Position numbers and translations under genes: made by a program. Source: Flavobacteriales bacterium UBA7878 (GTDB lineage: Bacteria; Bacteroidota; Bacteroidia; Flavobacteriales; Schleiferiaceae). Taken from it: 53,310 bases of DNA. The notes beneath the pieces were generated by a model. The model was not told the DNA's origin and did not search any database. It worked only from the letters and a program-made list of their open reading frames with translations. Shown one piece after another: positions 1 through 8,384 of this stretch. The stretch lies in NCBI GenBank assembly GCA_002501205.1, contig DLRW01000047.1, positions 1 to 53,310 on the forward strand. The letters are read 5' to 3'. Each line of letters begins with the position of its first letter. Position 1 is the stretch's first letter.

Positions 1-2
1 TA

Positions 3-227
3 GATGGCGACTTTATGAGCCGTAATCATGTGGACAAAGGTTTTATCAGCCTGCATCCTGCGGGTATTCCTCATGGCCCCCATCCTGGAGCTTACGAGCG
101 CAGCATCGGCCAGAAGGAGACTCAAGAATGGGCTGTCATGGTAGATACTTTCCGCCCTCTGAAAGTAACTCAGGCGGCCTTAGATATCGAGATCGAAAAC
201 TACCATCGTTCTTGGCTCGACGAATAA
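3..227 (+). CDS. hmgA: Homogentisate 1,2-dioxygenase, C-terminal end (partial)
   Basis: This is the last 74 codons of a gene that begins before the window; the frame is open from base 3. Homogentisate dioxygenase is an iron enzyme that opens the ring of homogentisate to give maleylacetoacetate in tyrosine catabolism. The visible part has the conserved stretch HPAGIPHGPHPGAYERS, which in this family carries an iron-ligand histidine, followed by a typical tail with WAVMVDTFRPL. The next gene is 4-hydroxyphenylpyruvate dioxygenase, the preceding step of the same pathway, which supports the call. The stop codon lies inside the promoter of that gene. Confidence 0.93.
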   Translation, partial: DGDFMSRNHVDKGFISLHPAGIPHGPHPGAYERSIGQKETQEWAVMVDTFRPLKVTQAALDIEIENYHRSWLDE

Positions 228-240
228 TCGTCTAACTTTG
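212..240 (+). promoter_or_regulatory. Bacteroidota-type promoter of hpd
   Basis: TTG (212-214), an 18-base spacer, then TAACTTTG (233-240) fit the Bacteroidota housekeeping pattern TTG-N17-21-TAnnTTTG. The element overlaps the hmgA stop codon, so hpd can be transcribed on its own. The predicted start of transcription is near 245, giving a leader of about 14 bases. Confidence 0.7.
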
Positions 241-258
241 CAAAAAAGCGATTCTATT

Positions 259-1404
259 ATGGACACACTTTACGATACAACTTCTCTTAAATTAAAAAAG
301 GAATTCCCAGATGCTGAGGATTTCTTACCTCTTAATGGCACCGACCACGTAGAACTCTATGTTGGAAATGCCAAGCAAGCAGCGCACTTTTACAAAACAG
401 CCTTTGGCTTTCAATCCGTGGCTTATGCCGGATTGGAAACCGGAGTAAAAGATCGCGTTTCTTACGTTTTACAACAAAACAAAATTCGTTTGGTGCTAAC
501 TACTCCCCTTGGAGAAGGTGGCCCAATTAACGATCACTTGAACCGCCATGGTGACGGGGTAAAAAATGTAGCCCTGTGGGTTGACGATGCCACTAAAAGC
601 TTTGAAGAAACCACCAAGCGTGGTGCCGAGGTAGCATTTGAACCTCATACCATCGAAGACGAAAACGGAAAAGTAACTTTAAGTGGAATTAAAACTTATG
701 GTGATACCGTACACGTTTTTGTGGACCGCTCAGAGTACAATGGACCTTTTATGCCAGGTTATAAGGCTTGGAAAAGCCATTACAATCCTAAAGGAGCCGG
801 CTTAGAATACATCGACCACATGGTAGGTAATGTAGGCTGGGGTGAAATGAACAAATGGGTTGACTTTTACGCGCGCGTAATGGGCTTCGCTCAATTGGTA
901 TCTTTTGATGATAAAGACATTTCCACGGAGTACACTGCCTTAATGAGTAAGGTAATGACCAATGGAAATGGCCGCATCAAATTCCCAATTAACGAACCTG
1001 CCGAAGGCAAGAAGAAATCTCAGATTGAGGAATACATCGACTTCTACAATGGTGCCGGTGTACAGCATATCGCCGTAGCTACCAATGATATCATTACTAC
1101 TGTAGATCATTTAAAAGATCAGGGTGTAGAATTCCTTTATGTACCCGAAACTTACTATGATGATTTGCTCGAGCGCGTAGGTGACATCGAAGAAGAGGTT
1201 TCCGAATTGCGCAAACGTGGAATTTTGGTAGACCGCGACGATGAAGGTTATTTACTACAGCTTTTCACTAAGCCAGTAGCCGATCGTCCTACCTTGTTCT
1301 TCGAAATCATTCAGCGTAAAGGCGCCAAGAGTTTCGGAAAAGGAAACTTTAAAGCCTTATTCGAATCTATTGAACGCGAACAAGCGAACCGCGGTACTTT
1401 ATAA
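259..1404 (+). CDS. hpd: 4-hydroxyphenylpyruvate dioxygenase
   Basis: The enzyme converts 4-hydroxyphenylpyruvate to homogentisate with Fe(II) and oxygen, in tyrosine degradation in the cytoplasm. The protein is about 381 residues, normal for the family, with two vicinal-oxygen-chelate domains. The C-terminal domain shows the expected iron ligands: His in YIDHMVGNV, His in GVQHIAVAT and Glu in LFFEIIQRKG. An upstream in-frame TTG at 238 would add seven residues, but it lies inside the promoter -7 box, so the ATG at 259 (MDTLYDTTS) is chosen. The gene follows hmgA and ends in a strong terminator, so the two form a small tyrosine-degradation cluster. Confidence 0.96.
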   Translation: MDTLYDTTSLKLKKEFPDAEDFLPLNGTDHVELYVGNAKQAAHFYKTAFGFQSVAYAGLETGVKDRVSYVLQQNKIRLVLTTPLGEGGPINDHLNRHGDGVKNVALWVDDATKSFEETTKRGAEVAFEPHTIEDENGKVTLSGIKTYGDTVHVFVDRSEYNGPFMPGYKAWKSHYNPKGAGLEYIDHMVGNVGWGEMNKWVDFYARVMGFAQLVSFDDKDISTEYTALMSKVMTNGNGRIKFPINEPAEGKKKSQIEEYIDFYNGAGVQHIAVATNDIITTVDHLKDQGVEFLYVPETYYDDLLERVGDIEEEVSELRKRGILVDRDDEGYLLQLFTKPVADRPTLFFEIIQRKGAKSFGKGNFKALFESIEREQANRGTL

Positions 1405-1426
1405 GTAGCCAAGCTTCAGAATATAG

Positions 1427-1459
1427 AACGCCTCGAGAATATCGGGGCGTTTTTTTTTG
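1427..1459 (+). terminator. Rho-independent terminator of hpd
   Basis: ACGCCTCGA and TCGGGGCGT form a 9-bp stem with one wobble pair and a five-base loop, followed by a run of nine or more T. Confidence 0.9.
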
Positions 1460-2640
1460 TGCCTATGAAATCTCCATAAAACACTAAGCCTACCTTTAGT
1501 TCAGGAACTAAAACCTGCTGAGACTCTGCCTAAGCAATTTCAATCGTTTAACTTAAGGCAGCAAAGTGCATTATAATGCCCGAAACGGATAGAAAAAATG
1601 GAAGGCTCTGTTTGAAACCTAATTATCACAAGGCATCTTTATTCGATCTCAAATCAACTTTCCCTTGGGTTTTCTGGCCATCAATCATGCCCTTTAATCA
1701 AAACTATCCTGCCATTCTCCCGAAACCTACTGTAATCTGACAGAAGACCGCTACACTATGGTTAAACACCCATTAAAACCCTCTCCCACACTAGCAACAA
1801 TCGCTTGGACCCAATATTAAGATAGTTAAACGGTTTTCAAGAAACTCACTTAGACTTTAGTGCTAATAATTCTAAGCAGTAACATTAACTAAAATACCAA
1901 GAGCAATCCAAAGTGCGTTAAAAGAATATCTAACACTAGCCGATTAAGAGACTATAAACCAAACACTTTACTGAGTATTAAATAGAGCATTTAATACCCC
2001 ATATATACATACAAATAGATTAATCATCTATCGATAGAGGTGTTTAAGATCACAAATCCTACAATTAATCCATATATTTCTTTTATTAGAAATATAATCC
2101 CCTCTGTTCTACCTATTACACTTCTAAGAATTGGAACGACTTGAATTCGCTTTATTTAATTATGATAAAGATTCGAACCCTTTAACTTATTAGGCTTGGT
2201 CTTCATTTTTCAGCACAGATCAATAGCTTTAATCAAGCTTACACAAGAATACCCCTGGTTTGACTATTCAGTGTTATCAAGGGGCAACCATTATCTTTCG
2301 CTCAATTTTCCTCTCGCATAAAATCTCATTTCGCCACCTCAGTTTATGAAGTGTTCACGAACACCTTTTAGTCTCTTTATAAATAAAGAGCTTAGATACA
2401 AGCAAACTGAATTAAGCTCTTCAAAAATTATAGTTAACAGTTCTGAATAGTTTATCTAAATAAGTAAACGCCATACTTCAATATAATCCAAGCCGTTATA
2501 AATCATTTCTAGTTGCACTAAATTAATAATATCAGCTATTTGCAATTCTTATTAACAAGTATAGGTATAATCTATTAATCGGCTTCAATAAATAATTTTC
2601 AATCATTTCTCAATCAAATGACTAACATTAAAAAGAAACA
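1460..2640. other. AT-rich stretch without genes
   Basis: About 1.2 kb with no convincing reading frame on either strand and no recognisable RNA gene. It is richer in A/T than the flanking genes. Visible structure is limited to short inverted repeats, for example TTTAGTTC/GAACTAAA at 1495-1512. It may hold the regulatory region of the AraC gene that follows, or the remains of a lost gene. Confidence 0.6.
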
Positions 2641-3639
2641 ATGAGTGATATAAGCTTTGAAAGACTGAACGAAATTGTTATCGCTTCCCTTGATTCAGAT
2701 ACTAAAGAGGCTTTTAGTAACTATTGGATTTCCCATTACTCTATAGATATAGACCATGATGAATTAGGCAAGCTTAAGGTTATCAGCAAGCCGGTTGGTA
2801 CGGATTTCAGTTATCACTGCATGACCGTAGTTCCCAAACATGACTTACAGATTGAAGTTCGTCCTTTAAAAGCTTATTTAGGATTTAATTTCTACACCTC
2901 AGGAAGTGCAGTTGGAATTGTAAGTGGAGCGCCATCGGGTTTTACGATGGAGGAAGGAAACATGCTTATTTGCGTGTCCAATTACGGTCGTGGAGTTTTA
3001 TCTCTCAGCAAAAAAAGACCTTTCACTACCGTTACCCTATTTATTAAAAGTCAGCGATTCACCGAGTTTGTTGGATCAGAAATCCATCACTTCCCTTATG
3101 AATTCTCACTGGCGCTTCGCGACACCAATTATTTCTATTCTTTAGGAACAGCCACTAGTGATAGACTGCGTTTTCTATTAAGTAAAATGGAGTCATGGTT
3201 TAAAGGTCCAACTCAAATGTTCTATTTAGAGAGCATGGCAATGGAGATTATGGGGGCTACCTTATCAGAGCTGGAGCTTTCACAGAAAATGGATCATCAA
3301 TTTAAAAAGCTCGATAAAGAACGGTTATTAGAAGCAAAATCCATTTTAGAAAAGTCCTATAAGGAGGCGCCTTCAATTAGCGAACTGGCCACAATGATTG
3401 GCATGAATGAATCAAAACTGAAGAAAGGATTTAAAGCCCTTTTTAGCACAACCATTTATCAATACCTATTGGACATGCGAATGGAAAGAGCCCGTATGCT
3501 ACTTTCCGATAAAGAACTTACTGTAAAAGAAACAGCCTACGCCATTGGATACTCTAATCCGAATGCTTTCTCAAATGCCTTCTATCAGCGATTCAGCGTT
3601 CGTCCTTCGGAATTCTCTAAAAAGAAGATTCTTTTTTAA
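2641..3639 (+). CDS. AraC family transcriptional regulator
   Basis: A 332-residue DNA-binding regulator. The last ~100 residues form the two helix-turn-helix motifs of the AraC family, including SISELATMIGMNESKLKKGF and the conserved end ETAYAIGYSNPNAFSNAFYQ followed by RPSEF. The N-terminal ~220 residues resemble the poorly conserved sensing part of Bacteroidota AraC proteins (IEVRPLKAYLGFNFY); no ligand can be inferred. It stands alone after a long AT-rich stretch and before a secreted-protein gene, which could be a target, but nothing in the sequence proves this. The ATG start follows directly on AT-rich leader DNA. Confidence 0.88.
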   Translation: MSDISFERLNEIVIASLDSDTKEAFSNYWISHYSIDIDHDELGKLKVISKPVGTDFSYHCMTVVPKHDLQIEVRPLKAYLGFNFYTSGSAVGIVSGAPSGFTMEEGNMLICVSNYGRGVLSLSKKRPFTTVTLFIKSQRFTEFVGSEIHHFPYEFSLALRDTNYFYSLGTATSDRLRFLLSKMESWFKGPTQMFYLESMAMEIMGATLSELELSQKMDHQFKKLDKERLLEAKSILEKSYKEAPSISELATMIGMNESKLKKGFKALFSTTIYQYLLDMRMERARMLLSDKELTVKETAYAIGYSNPNAFSNAFYQRFSVRPSEFSKKKILF

Positions 3640-3757
3640 TAGGTAATCCTCCTTTTTGAATAGACCCTCTAAAAAGCATACAGTTTTCTTTGTTTTCAAG
3701 TGCATGCATGGAAAGTAACCGACTGGTCACTTCCGTTTGAAATCAAAAAAAAGTTTT

Positions 3758-5473
3758 ATGAAAATTGTTAAACAAATGCTGCTCGCAGGAGCATTACTTG
3801 CCACTAATGGAGTGGCATGGGGTCAGTACAGTAAAGAAGTACTATACAACGGCACTAATTATCAGGCCGGCGCACAAAGCATGAGGTATCAATCTGCTGT
3901 TGCCCGCTCCGCAGGGCCTGCAGACATGTTCGTGAGTGTGGGTTATCGCAAGGAATGTTCCACCTGTGGCTACAGCGATATTATTCTTCACATTCTTGAA
4001 CCTTCCGGAGTCAATGATGTGGCCATTACATTCGGCTTTCCCAACATTGACGAAAAAGCGCATGGAGTTAGTCTAGCCAATAATCCCGATGAACTACTAA
4101 TCGCCGGAACCAAGCGAGATGGTACTGAAAGAGATGGATTGATAATTCGAGCACAAAGTAATTTTCCAGCAAATTTGATCTGGCAAAAAACTTATGGCGA
4201 ACCAGGACTGGATGAAGTGTGGTATGGTGTTATTCCAGCCGATCAGGTGACCAATGAATACATACTCTATGGCACCGTGTCGACCCCTTTAACCAATGAT
4301 CACACACTCCTTGTAGCACGCATTAAAGACAATGGTGATCTGGTATGGATGAGAAAATACAATGATGTTTCTGGAACTAACTCCAACTTCAGCATTCACC
4401 CTCAACATGCTATTCAAAATAACAATGGTAATGTTGTTATTGCCGGAAATTACAGCAACCCTTATGGGCAAGTTGGCGATGATGTTTTTATTATTGAACT
4501 AGATGGCAACGGCAATGTGGTCACTCCATTTACCACCATAGATGTGGAACAAGTTAGCAATCGAGATATACATATTGACCAAACCAGTAACGGAGATTAT
4601 GTCGCCACCTTCACCACCGGAATTGTAAATAACAATGAACACATCACTGTGGCGCGTTTAGATCCCCACTTCCATCCTCAATGGGCTAAACTTTACTCTC
4701 ACATTAGTGGCACGAACAACAAAGGAGTATCGATTTATGAAATGCCTTCTAATACTGATCTCGCAGTATTTGTGCAAACCAACCTAAATCAAGGGAATGG
4801 AGCACAACTAGGGTTTATCAAACTACAAGCTAATGGCACAAGTCCGGCCCTTACCCTATACACCGGTTTACAAGGCTATCAAAATGCATTGTATATGACA
4901 CCTAAAGTGGCAACTACTGGGTATTTATTACATGGGTTCTCCAATTCAGGCTACCATACCTTCCTGGATGTTGACGTATCAGGGTCAGGATCAAACAATA
5001 TCTGTGCTAACACGAACATTACGGTGAATAGCATGGTAGGCGATATTAGCACAGAATATCTGAGCACTAACAGCACCGGAATGGGGACTGCCAGCAATAA
5101 CATCCACACTCATAATAATCTTAGTGGGACTATATTCGACTGTAATTCTGGCTCTTCAACATTCAAAAATGCCGCTGGAATTCAATTTGGAGTAGAAGAA
5201 ATATCCCTGTCTTCTGATATTAACGTATATCCAACCATTCTTACAGATGAAGGCCTAATTAATATTGATTTAGCACCCTCCTCAGATTCAGAACTACAAA
5301 TCACTGTAATGAACAACTTGGGCCAGGAAGTATACAATAACTCTCTAATTATCCATAAAGGTAAAGTTAACTACTCCTTACCCATTTCGAAGCTAAGCAA
5401 AGGAATCTACTTTTTACTTATCTATAATAATCAGGAAAGCCTTGTTTTCAAAGAACGCCTTATCCAGCAATAG
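3758..5473 (+). CDS. Secreted protein with type IX secretion sorting domain
   Basis: A protein of about 571 residues. It starts with a signal peptide (Lys-rich start, hydrophobic LLAGALLATNGVAWG, then GQ). The last ~85 residues form a type A sorting domain of the type IX secretion system, with NVYPT, then ITVMNNLGQEVYNN, LPISKLSKGIYFLLI and a Lys/Arg-containing end. Such proteins are exported to the cell surface or medium and the sorting domain is cut off. The middle (residues ~40-480) resembles repeat-type beta-propeller sequence (LIWQKTYGEPGLDE, LVWMRKYND) with no catalytic motif. A TTG at 3737 would give a longer N-terminus, but the ATG at 3758 puts the signal peptide at the start. Confidence 0.85.
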   Translation: MKIVKQMLLAGALLATNGVAWGQYSKEVLYNGTNYQAGAQSMRYQSAVARSAGPADMFVSVGYRKECSTCGYSDIILHILEPSGVNDVAITFGFPNIDEKAHGVSLANNPDELLIAGTKRDGTERDGLIIRAQSNFPANLIWQKTYGEPGLDEVWYGVIPADQVTNEYILYGTVSTPLTNDHTLLVARIKDNGDLVWMRKYNDVSGTNSNFSIHPQHAIQNNNGNVVIAGNYSNPYGQVGDDVFIIELDGNGNVVTPFTTIDVEQVSNRDIHIDQTSNGDYVATFTTGIVNNNEHITVARLDPHFHPQWAKLYSHISGTNNKGVSIYEMPSNTDLAVFVQTNLNQGNGAQLGFIKLQANGTSPALTLYTGLQGYQNALYMTPKVATTGYLLHGFSNSGYHTFLDVDVSGSGSNNICANTNITVNSMVGDISTEYLSTNSTGMGTASNNIHTHNNLSGTIFDCNSGSSTFKNAAGIQFGVEEISLSSDINVYPTILTDEGLINIDLAPSSDSELQITVMNNLGQEVYNNSLIIHKGKVNYSLPISKLSKGIYFLLIYNNQESLVFKERLIQQ

Positions 5474-5503
5474 AAATTGAAGACTTCCCAATAAATCTCC
5501 AAG

Positions 5504-5535
5504 GAGCCTCGCAAATTTGCGGGGCTCTTGCTTTA
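5504..5535 (+). terminator. Terminator hairpin after the type IX-secreted protein
   Basis: GAGCCTCGCAAA and TTTGCGGGGCTC form a nearly perfect hairpin (one G-T pair). The downstream T-tract is weak, so termination strength is uncertain. Confidence 0.65.
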
Positions 5536-5814
5536 CTATATTTACTTCAAGCAGTATATATAGGCAATAATGCATTCCGTGATTTCCATTTTTCAATCTC
5601 GCACCCTTCTCATTTTGAGCCAAAAGGCAAGAATGCTGCTGAACTCTTTAAAATATACAGGATTTCACGGGACAGCTCTATATCCCGGGGATCTCCTCCC
5701 CCAATTAAAGCAGTGTTTGAAGCTAAAATTAATATTATGGCGTTTGTAATCATCGACACCAGTCTTAGACTATTTTGTACAGCAGGCAACTTCGCATGCT
5801 AATTGCGGTGTCTG
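5536..5814. other. Intergenic stretch with no gene seen
   Basis: With the preceding terminator this makes about 350 bases between two genes. No coding frame or RNA is supported. A possible -7 element (TATCTTTA, 5815-5822) lies just before the next start codon. Confidence 0.5.
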
Positions 5815-5823
5815 TATCTTTAG

Positions 5824-8313
5824 ATGCACACTATGAAGACACTGATACAACTCTGTATTTTATTTTTCCTCCCTTTTTCCCTAATCTCCCAACACAGCAT
5901 TGAAGGTCGTGTAGTAGACGAAGACGGCAAAGGCTTACCCTTCGTAAACATTACCATTAATAAAGGTGGCCGCGGGGGAACCACCGATCTGGATGGTTTC
6001 TATCAATTGGAAAGTGCTAGCCCAATCAAAAACCTGGATTTTAGCTATATCGGTTTTGAAGCTCAAAGCTTAACAGGCCCGAACTTAGAAGCTAAAGCCA
6101 AGGTGGTGGTCCTGATTGAAACCACTACTACCTTAGGAGAAGTAACCGTTTTACCCGGTGAAAATCCCGCCCACCGCATGATTGAAAATGCGGTTCGGAA
6201 TAAAGAAGCCAATGATCCGGAAGAGCTGGATCAATTCAGCTATTATTCCTACAGCAAGTTTATTGTTACGCTAAACCTCGATTCTATCGATCCCGATATT
6301 GATACCGTCATGCTTTCCGATCGAATCGATAGTCTCAAAGCAGATCAGCCGGATAGCATTGTAAAGATTGACAGTAGTGGCTTCGAATTGCATCAATACT
6401 TTTCGGATAAACACCTCTTCTTTATGGAGACCCTCACCCAGCGGAAATTCAAGCGCCCAAGGGATAATGAGGAGGTGATTGCCAATCGAACTTCCGGTTT
6501 TAAAAACCCCATGTTCGCAATGTTGGTCACCCAATTGCAATCTTTCTCCTTTTACAGTGATTATATCGGCATTAGCGGCGGCGAATACCTCAACCCTATT
6601 AGTAAGGGCAGCACCAAACGTTACTATTTTGTTCTGGAAGACAGCCTCTTCACCGAAACTGGCGACACCATTTTCACCCTTAGCTTTCGTCCCCGATCCA
6701 ATACCGGCTTTAAAGCCCTGCAAGGAGTTATCAATATCGACTCCCGCGATTGGGCCATTGTGAATGTACGCGCCACTCCCGCTTCCGAAGAAAGCTTGCC
6801 AATTGAAATCACTCAAGAATACCGTCGTTTTGGACCGCATACCTGGTTCCCGGTTTCCTTTGAAGCGGATATTAAACTGCGGATGATTAGCTTTAATAAA
6901 GCCGTGCCCAGAGCAATTATGCGCCGGCGCTTAATGCGAATCGATTTAGATCCGAAATTTAAATTTTCGGATATCTCACATGCCGAATTAACCATTGAAG
7001 AAAAAGACCAGGCGGAGGTTGATTCTTTATTACAAGCTTTCCGAGGGGATGAACTAGACAGTTTGGAAGCGAATACCTACAGCTTTGTAGACAGTATTTC
7101 GGAAGCCGAGAATTTTGAGCGCAGCTTGAACATCTTTCTAACTCTTAGCCGCGGCTATATCCCCATCTACTATGTAAACCTGGATATCGGCAGTGTTCTT
7201 AATTACAATGTTTATGAAGGATTTCGCCTGGGTGCCGCTTTTGAAACCAATGAGCGCTTTCACGATCGCTTAAAGCTTGGAGCTTTTTATGCCTATGGCT
7301 TTAAAGACAAGGCCCATAAATATGGGGGACATATCAATTATGAGCTCCATAAAAACCTGCGTTGGCAAGTATATGCCCGCTATAAATCCGACATATTCGA
7401 AACCTCTGGATTTGGCCTACCTGGCCTTGAAACTCAATCGGTCTTTCAAAACAATTACCGTCGCATCAGCATTGAGCAGTGGGATTACAATCAGCAAATT
7501 CGCCTGGGAATGCGTATCGATCCCCTCCCTAATGTACAGTTGGATTTAAGCACCTTACACGAAAGACTTAATACCGTGGGCAGCTACCATTTTTTGGATT
7601 ATAGCGATAGTCCGGAGTGGTTTGAATTTAGCGAAGTGGCCATAGGCTTGCGTTATGCTCCGGCAGAGGAATATGCAGAAACCCCGATCGGGAAAATTAA
7701 GCTTCGCCAACGGTACCCGGTTTTTTCATTACATATTAGTGAAGGCATGAACGATTATTGGGAAGGCGATTACAATTATACTCGCGCACTTTTTCAGGCC
7801 GAATACAAACGCTTAAGTCGGGGACATGGTGAAACCAGCATTCGCCTGCGCGCCGCCGCTGTATGGGGTGATGTCCCAGCAAGTAAACTCTTTACTCCAT
7901 CTGCCAATTTCCGCAATGGCTCCGATTATTGGGAGGCCACATTTTATTCGGTTCCCGATCGCCAGGCTTTCGAAACCATGCGGTTTAATGAATTTCTAAA
8001 TGATCGCATGATCAGTTTAATGTGGCGCCAGGATTTTCGCAGTACCTTTTACAAACGCCCCGGATTTGAGCCCCATTTAGAGATGGTGCATAGGTTGGCA
8101 TTTGGAACTATAGCCAAGCCTGATTTGCATAAAAATTTAGGAGTAAAGGATTTAAAGCATGGCTATTTCGAGAGTGGTTTAGAATTTAACCGTCTTTATG
8201 TGAGTAACCTATTAGGACTGGGAATTGGCGTTTATTACCGCTACGGACCTAATCAATTACCTGAGCCTTTGCACAACTTTGCCTTTAAGCTAAGTTCCAA
8301 GTTCAGTTTTTAA
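5824..8313 (+). CDS. DUF5686-type protein with carboxypeptidase-like regulatory domain
   Basis: An 829-residue exported protein of a Bacteroidota-specific kind. A signal peptide (LIQLCILFFLPFSLIS) is followed by a carboxypeptidase regulatory-like beta-sandwich at residues ~25-110 (IEGRVVDEDGKGLPFVNITI, then GTTDLDGFYQL). Such a domain also occurs at the N-terminus of SusC/TonB-type proteins. The remainder resembles the DUF5686 family, with a C-terminal half rich in alternating aromatic and polar residues and ending in KLSSKFSF, as expected for an outer-membrane beta-barrel. There is no plug domain as in TonB receptors. Function is unknown. ATG at 5824 or at 5833 (MKTLIQ) are both possible; the second is the more usual signal-peptide start. 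Confidence 0.75.
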   Translation: MHTMKTLIQLCILFFLPFSLISQHSIEGRVVDEDGKGLPFVNITINKGGRGGTTDLDGFYQLESASPIKNLDFSYIGFEAQSLTGPNLEAKAKVVVLIETTTTLGEVTVLPGENPAHRMIENAVRNKEANDPEELDQFSYYSYSKFIVTLNLDSIDPDIDTVMLSDRIDSLKADQPDSIVKIDSSGFELHQYFSDKHLFFMETLTQRKFKRPRDNEEVIANRTSGFKNPMFAMLVTQLQSFSFYSDYIGISGGEYLNPISKGSTKRYYFVLEDSLFTETGDTIFTLSFRPRSNTGFKALQGVINIDSRDWAIVNVRATPASEESLPIEITQEYRRFGPHTWFPVSFEADIKLRMISFNKAVPRAIMRRRLMRIDLDPKFKFSDISHAELTIEEKDQAEVDSLLQAFRGDELDSLEANTYSFVDSISEAENFERSLNIFLTLSRGYIPIYYVNLDIGSVLNYNVYEGFRLGAAFETNERFHDRLKLGAFYAYGFKDKAHKYGGHINYELHKNLRWQVYARYKSDIFETSGFGLPGLETQSVFQNNYRRISIEQWDYNQQIRLGMRIDPLPNVQLDLSTLHERLNTVGSYHFLDYSDSPEWFEFSEVAIGLRYAPAEEYAETPIGKIKLRQRYPVFSLHISEGMNDYWEGDYNYTRALFQAEYKRLSRGHGETSIRLRAAAVWGDVPASKLFTPSANFRNGSDYWEATFYSVPDRQAFETMRFNEFLNDRMISLMWRQDFRSTFYKRPGFEPHLEMVHRLAFGTIAKPDLHKNLGVKDLKHGYFESGLEFNRLYVSNLLGLGIGVYYRYGPNQLPEPLHNFAFKLSSKFSF

Positions 8314-8349
8314 GCAGTCATTTCCGTACTCTGAGCCGTACAGTTTTAG

Positions 8350-8357
8350 TAGTTTTG
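8350..8357 (+). promoter_or_regulatory. -7 element upstream of the RND-like exporter
   Basis: TAGTTTTG matches the Bacteroidota -7 consensus TAnnTTTG 27 bases before the ATG. No good -33 TTG stands at the right distance, so this is a partial match only. Confidence 0.4.
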
Positions 8358-8384
8358 CCCAAATTCTTTTTGGCTTAGCCACGG

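Noticed and set aside
1495..1512. TTTAGTTC/GAACTAAA inverted repeat as a second terminator
   Set aside because: The 2-base loop is too short for a stable hairpin and no T-run follows; the terminator of hpd lies just upstream.
6271..6840. Minus-strand open frame of 189 codons inside the DUF5686-like gene
   Set aside because: The plus-strand frame is a recognisable full-length family member; the antisense frame shows no family features.
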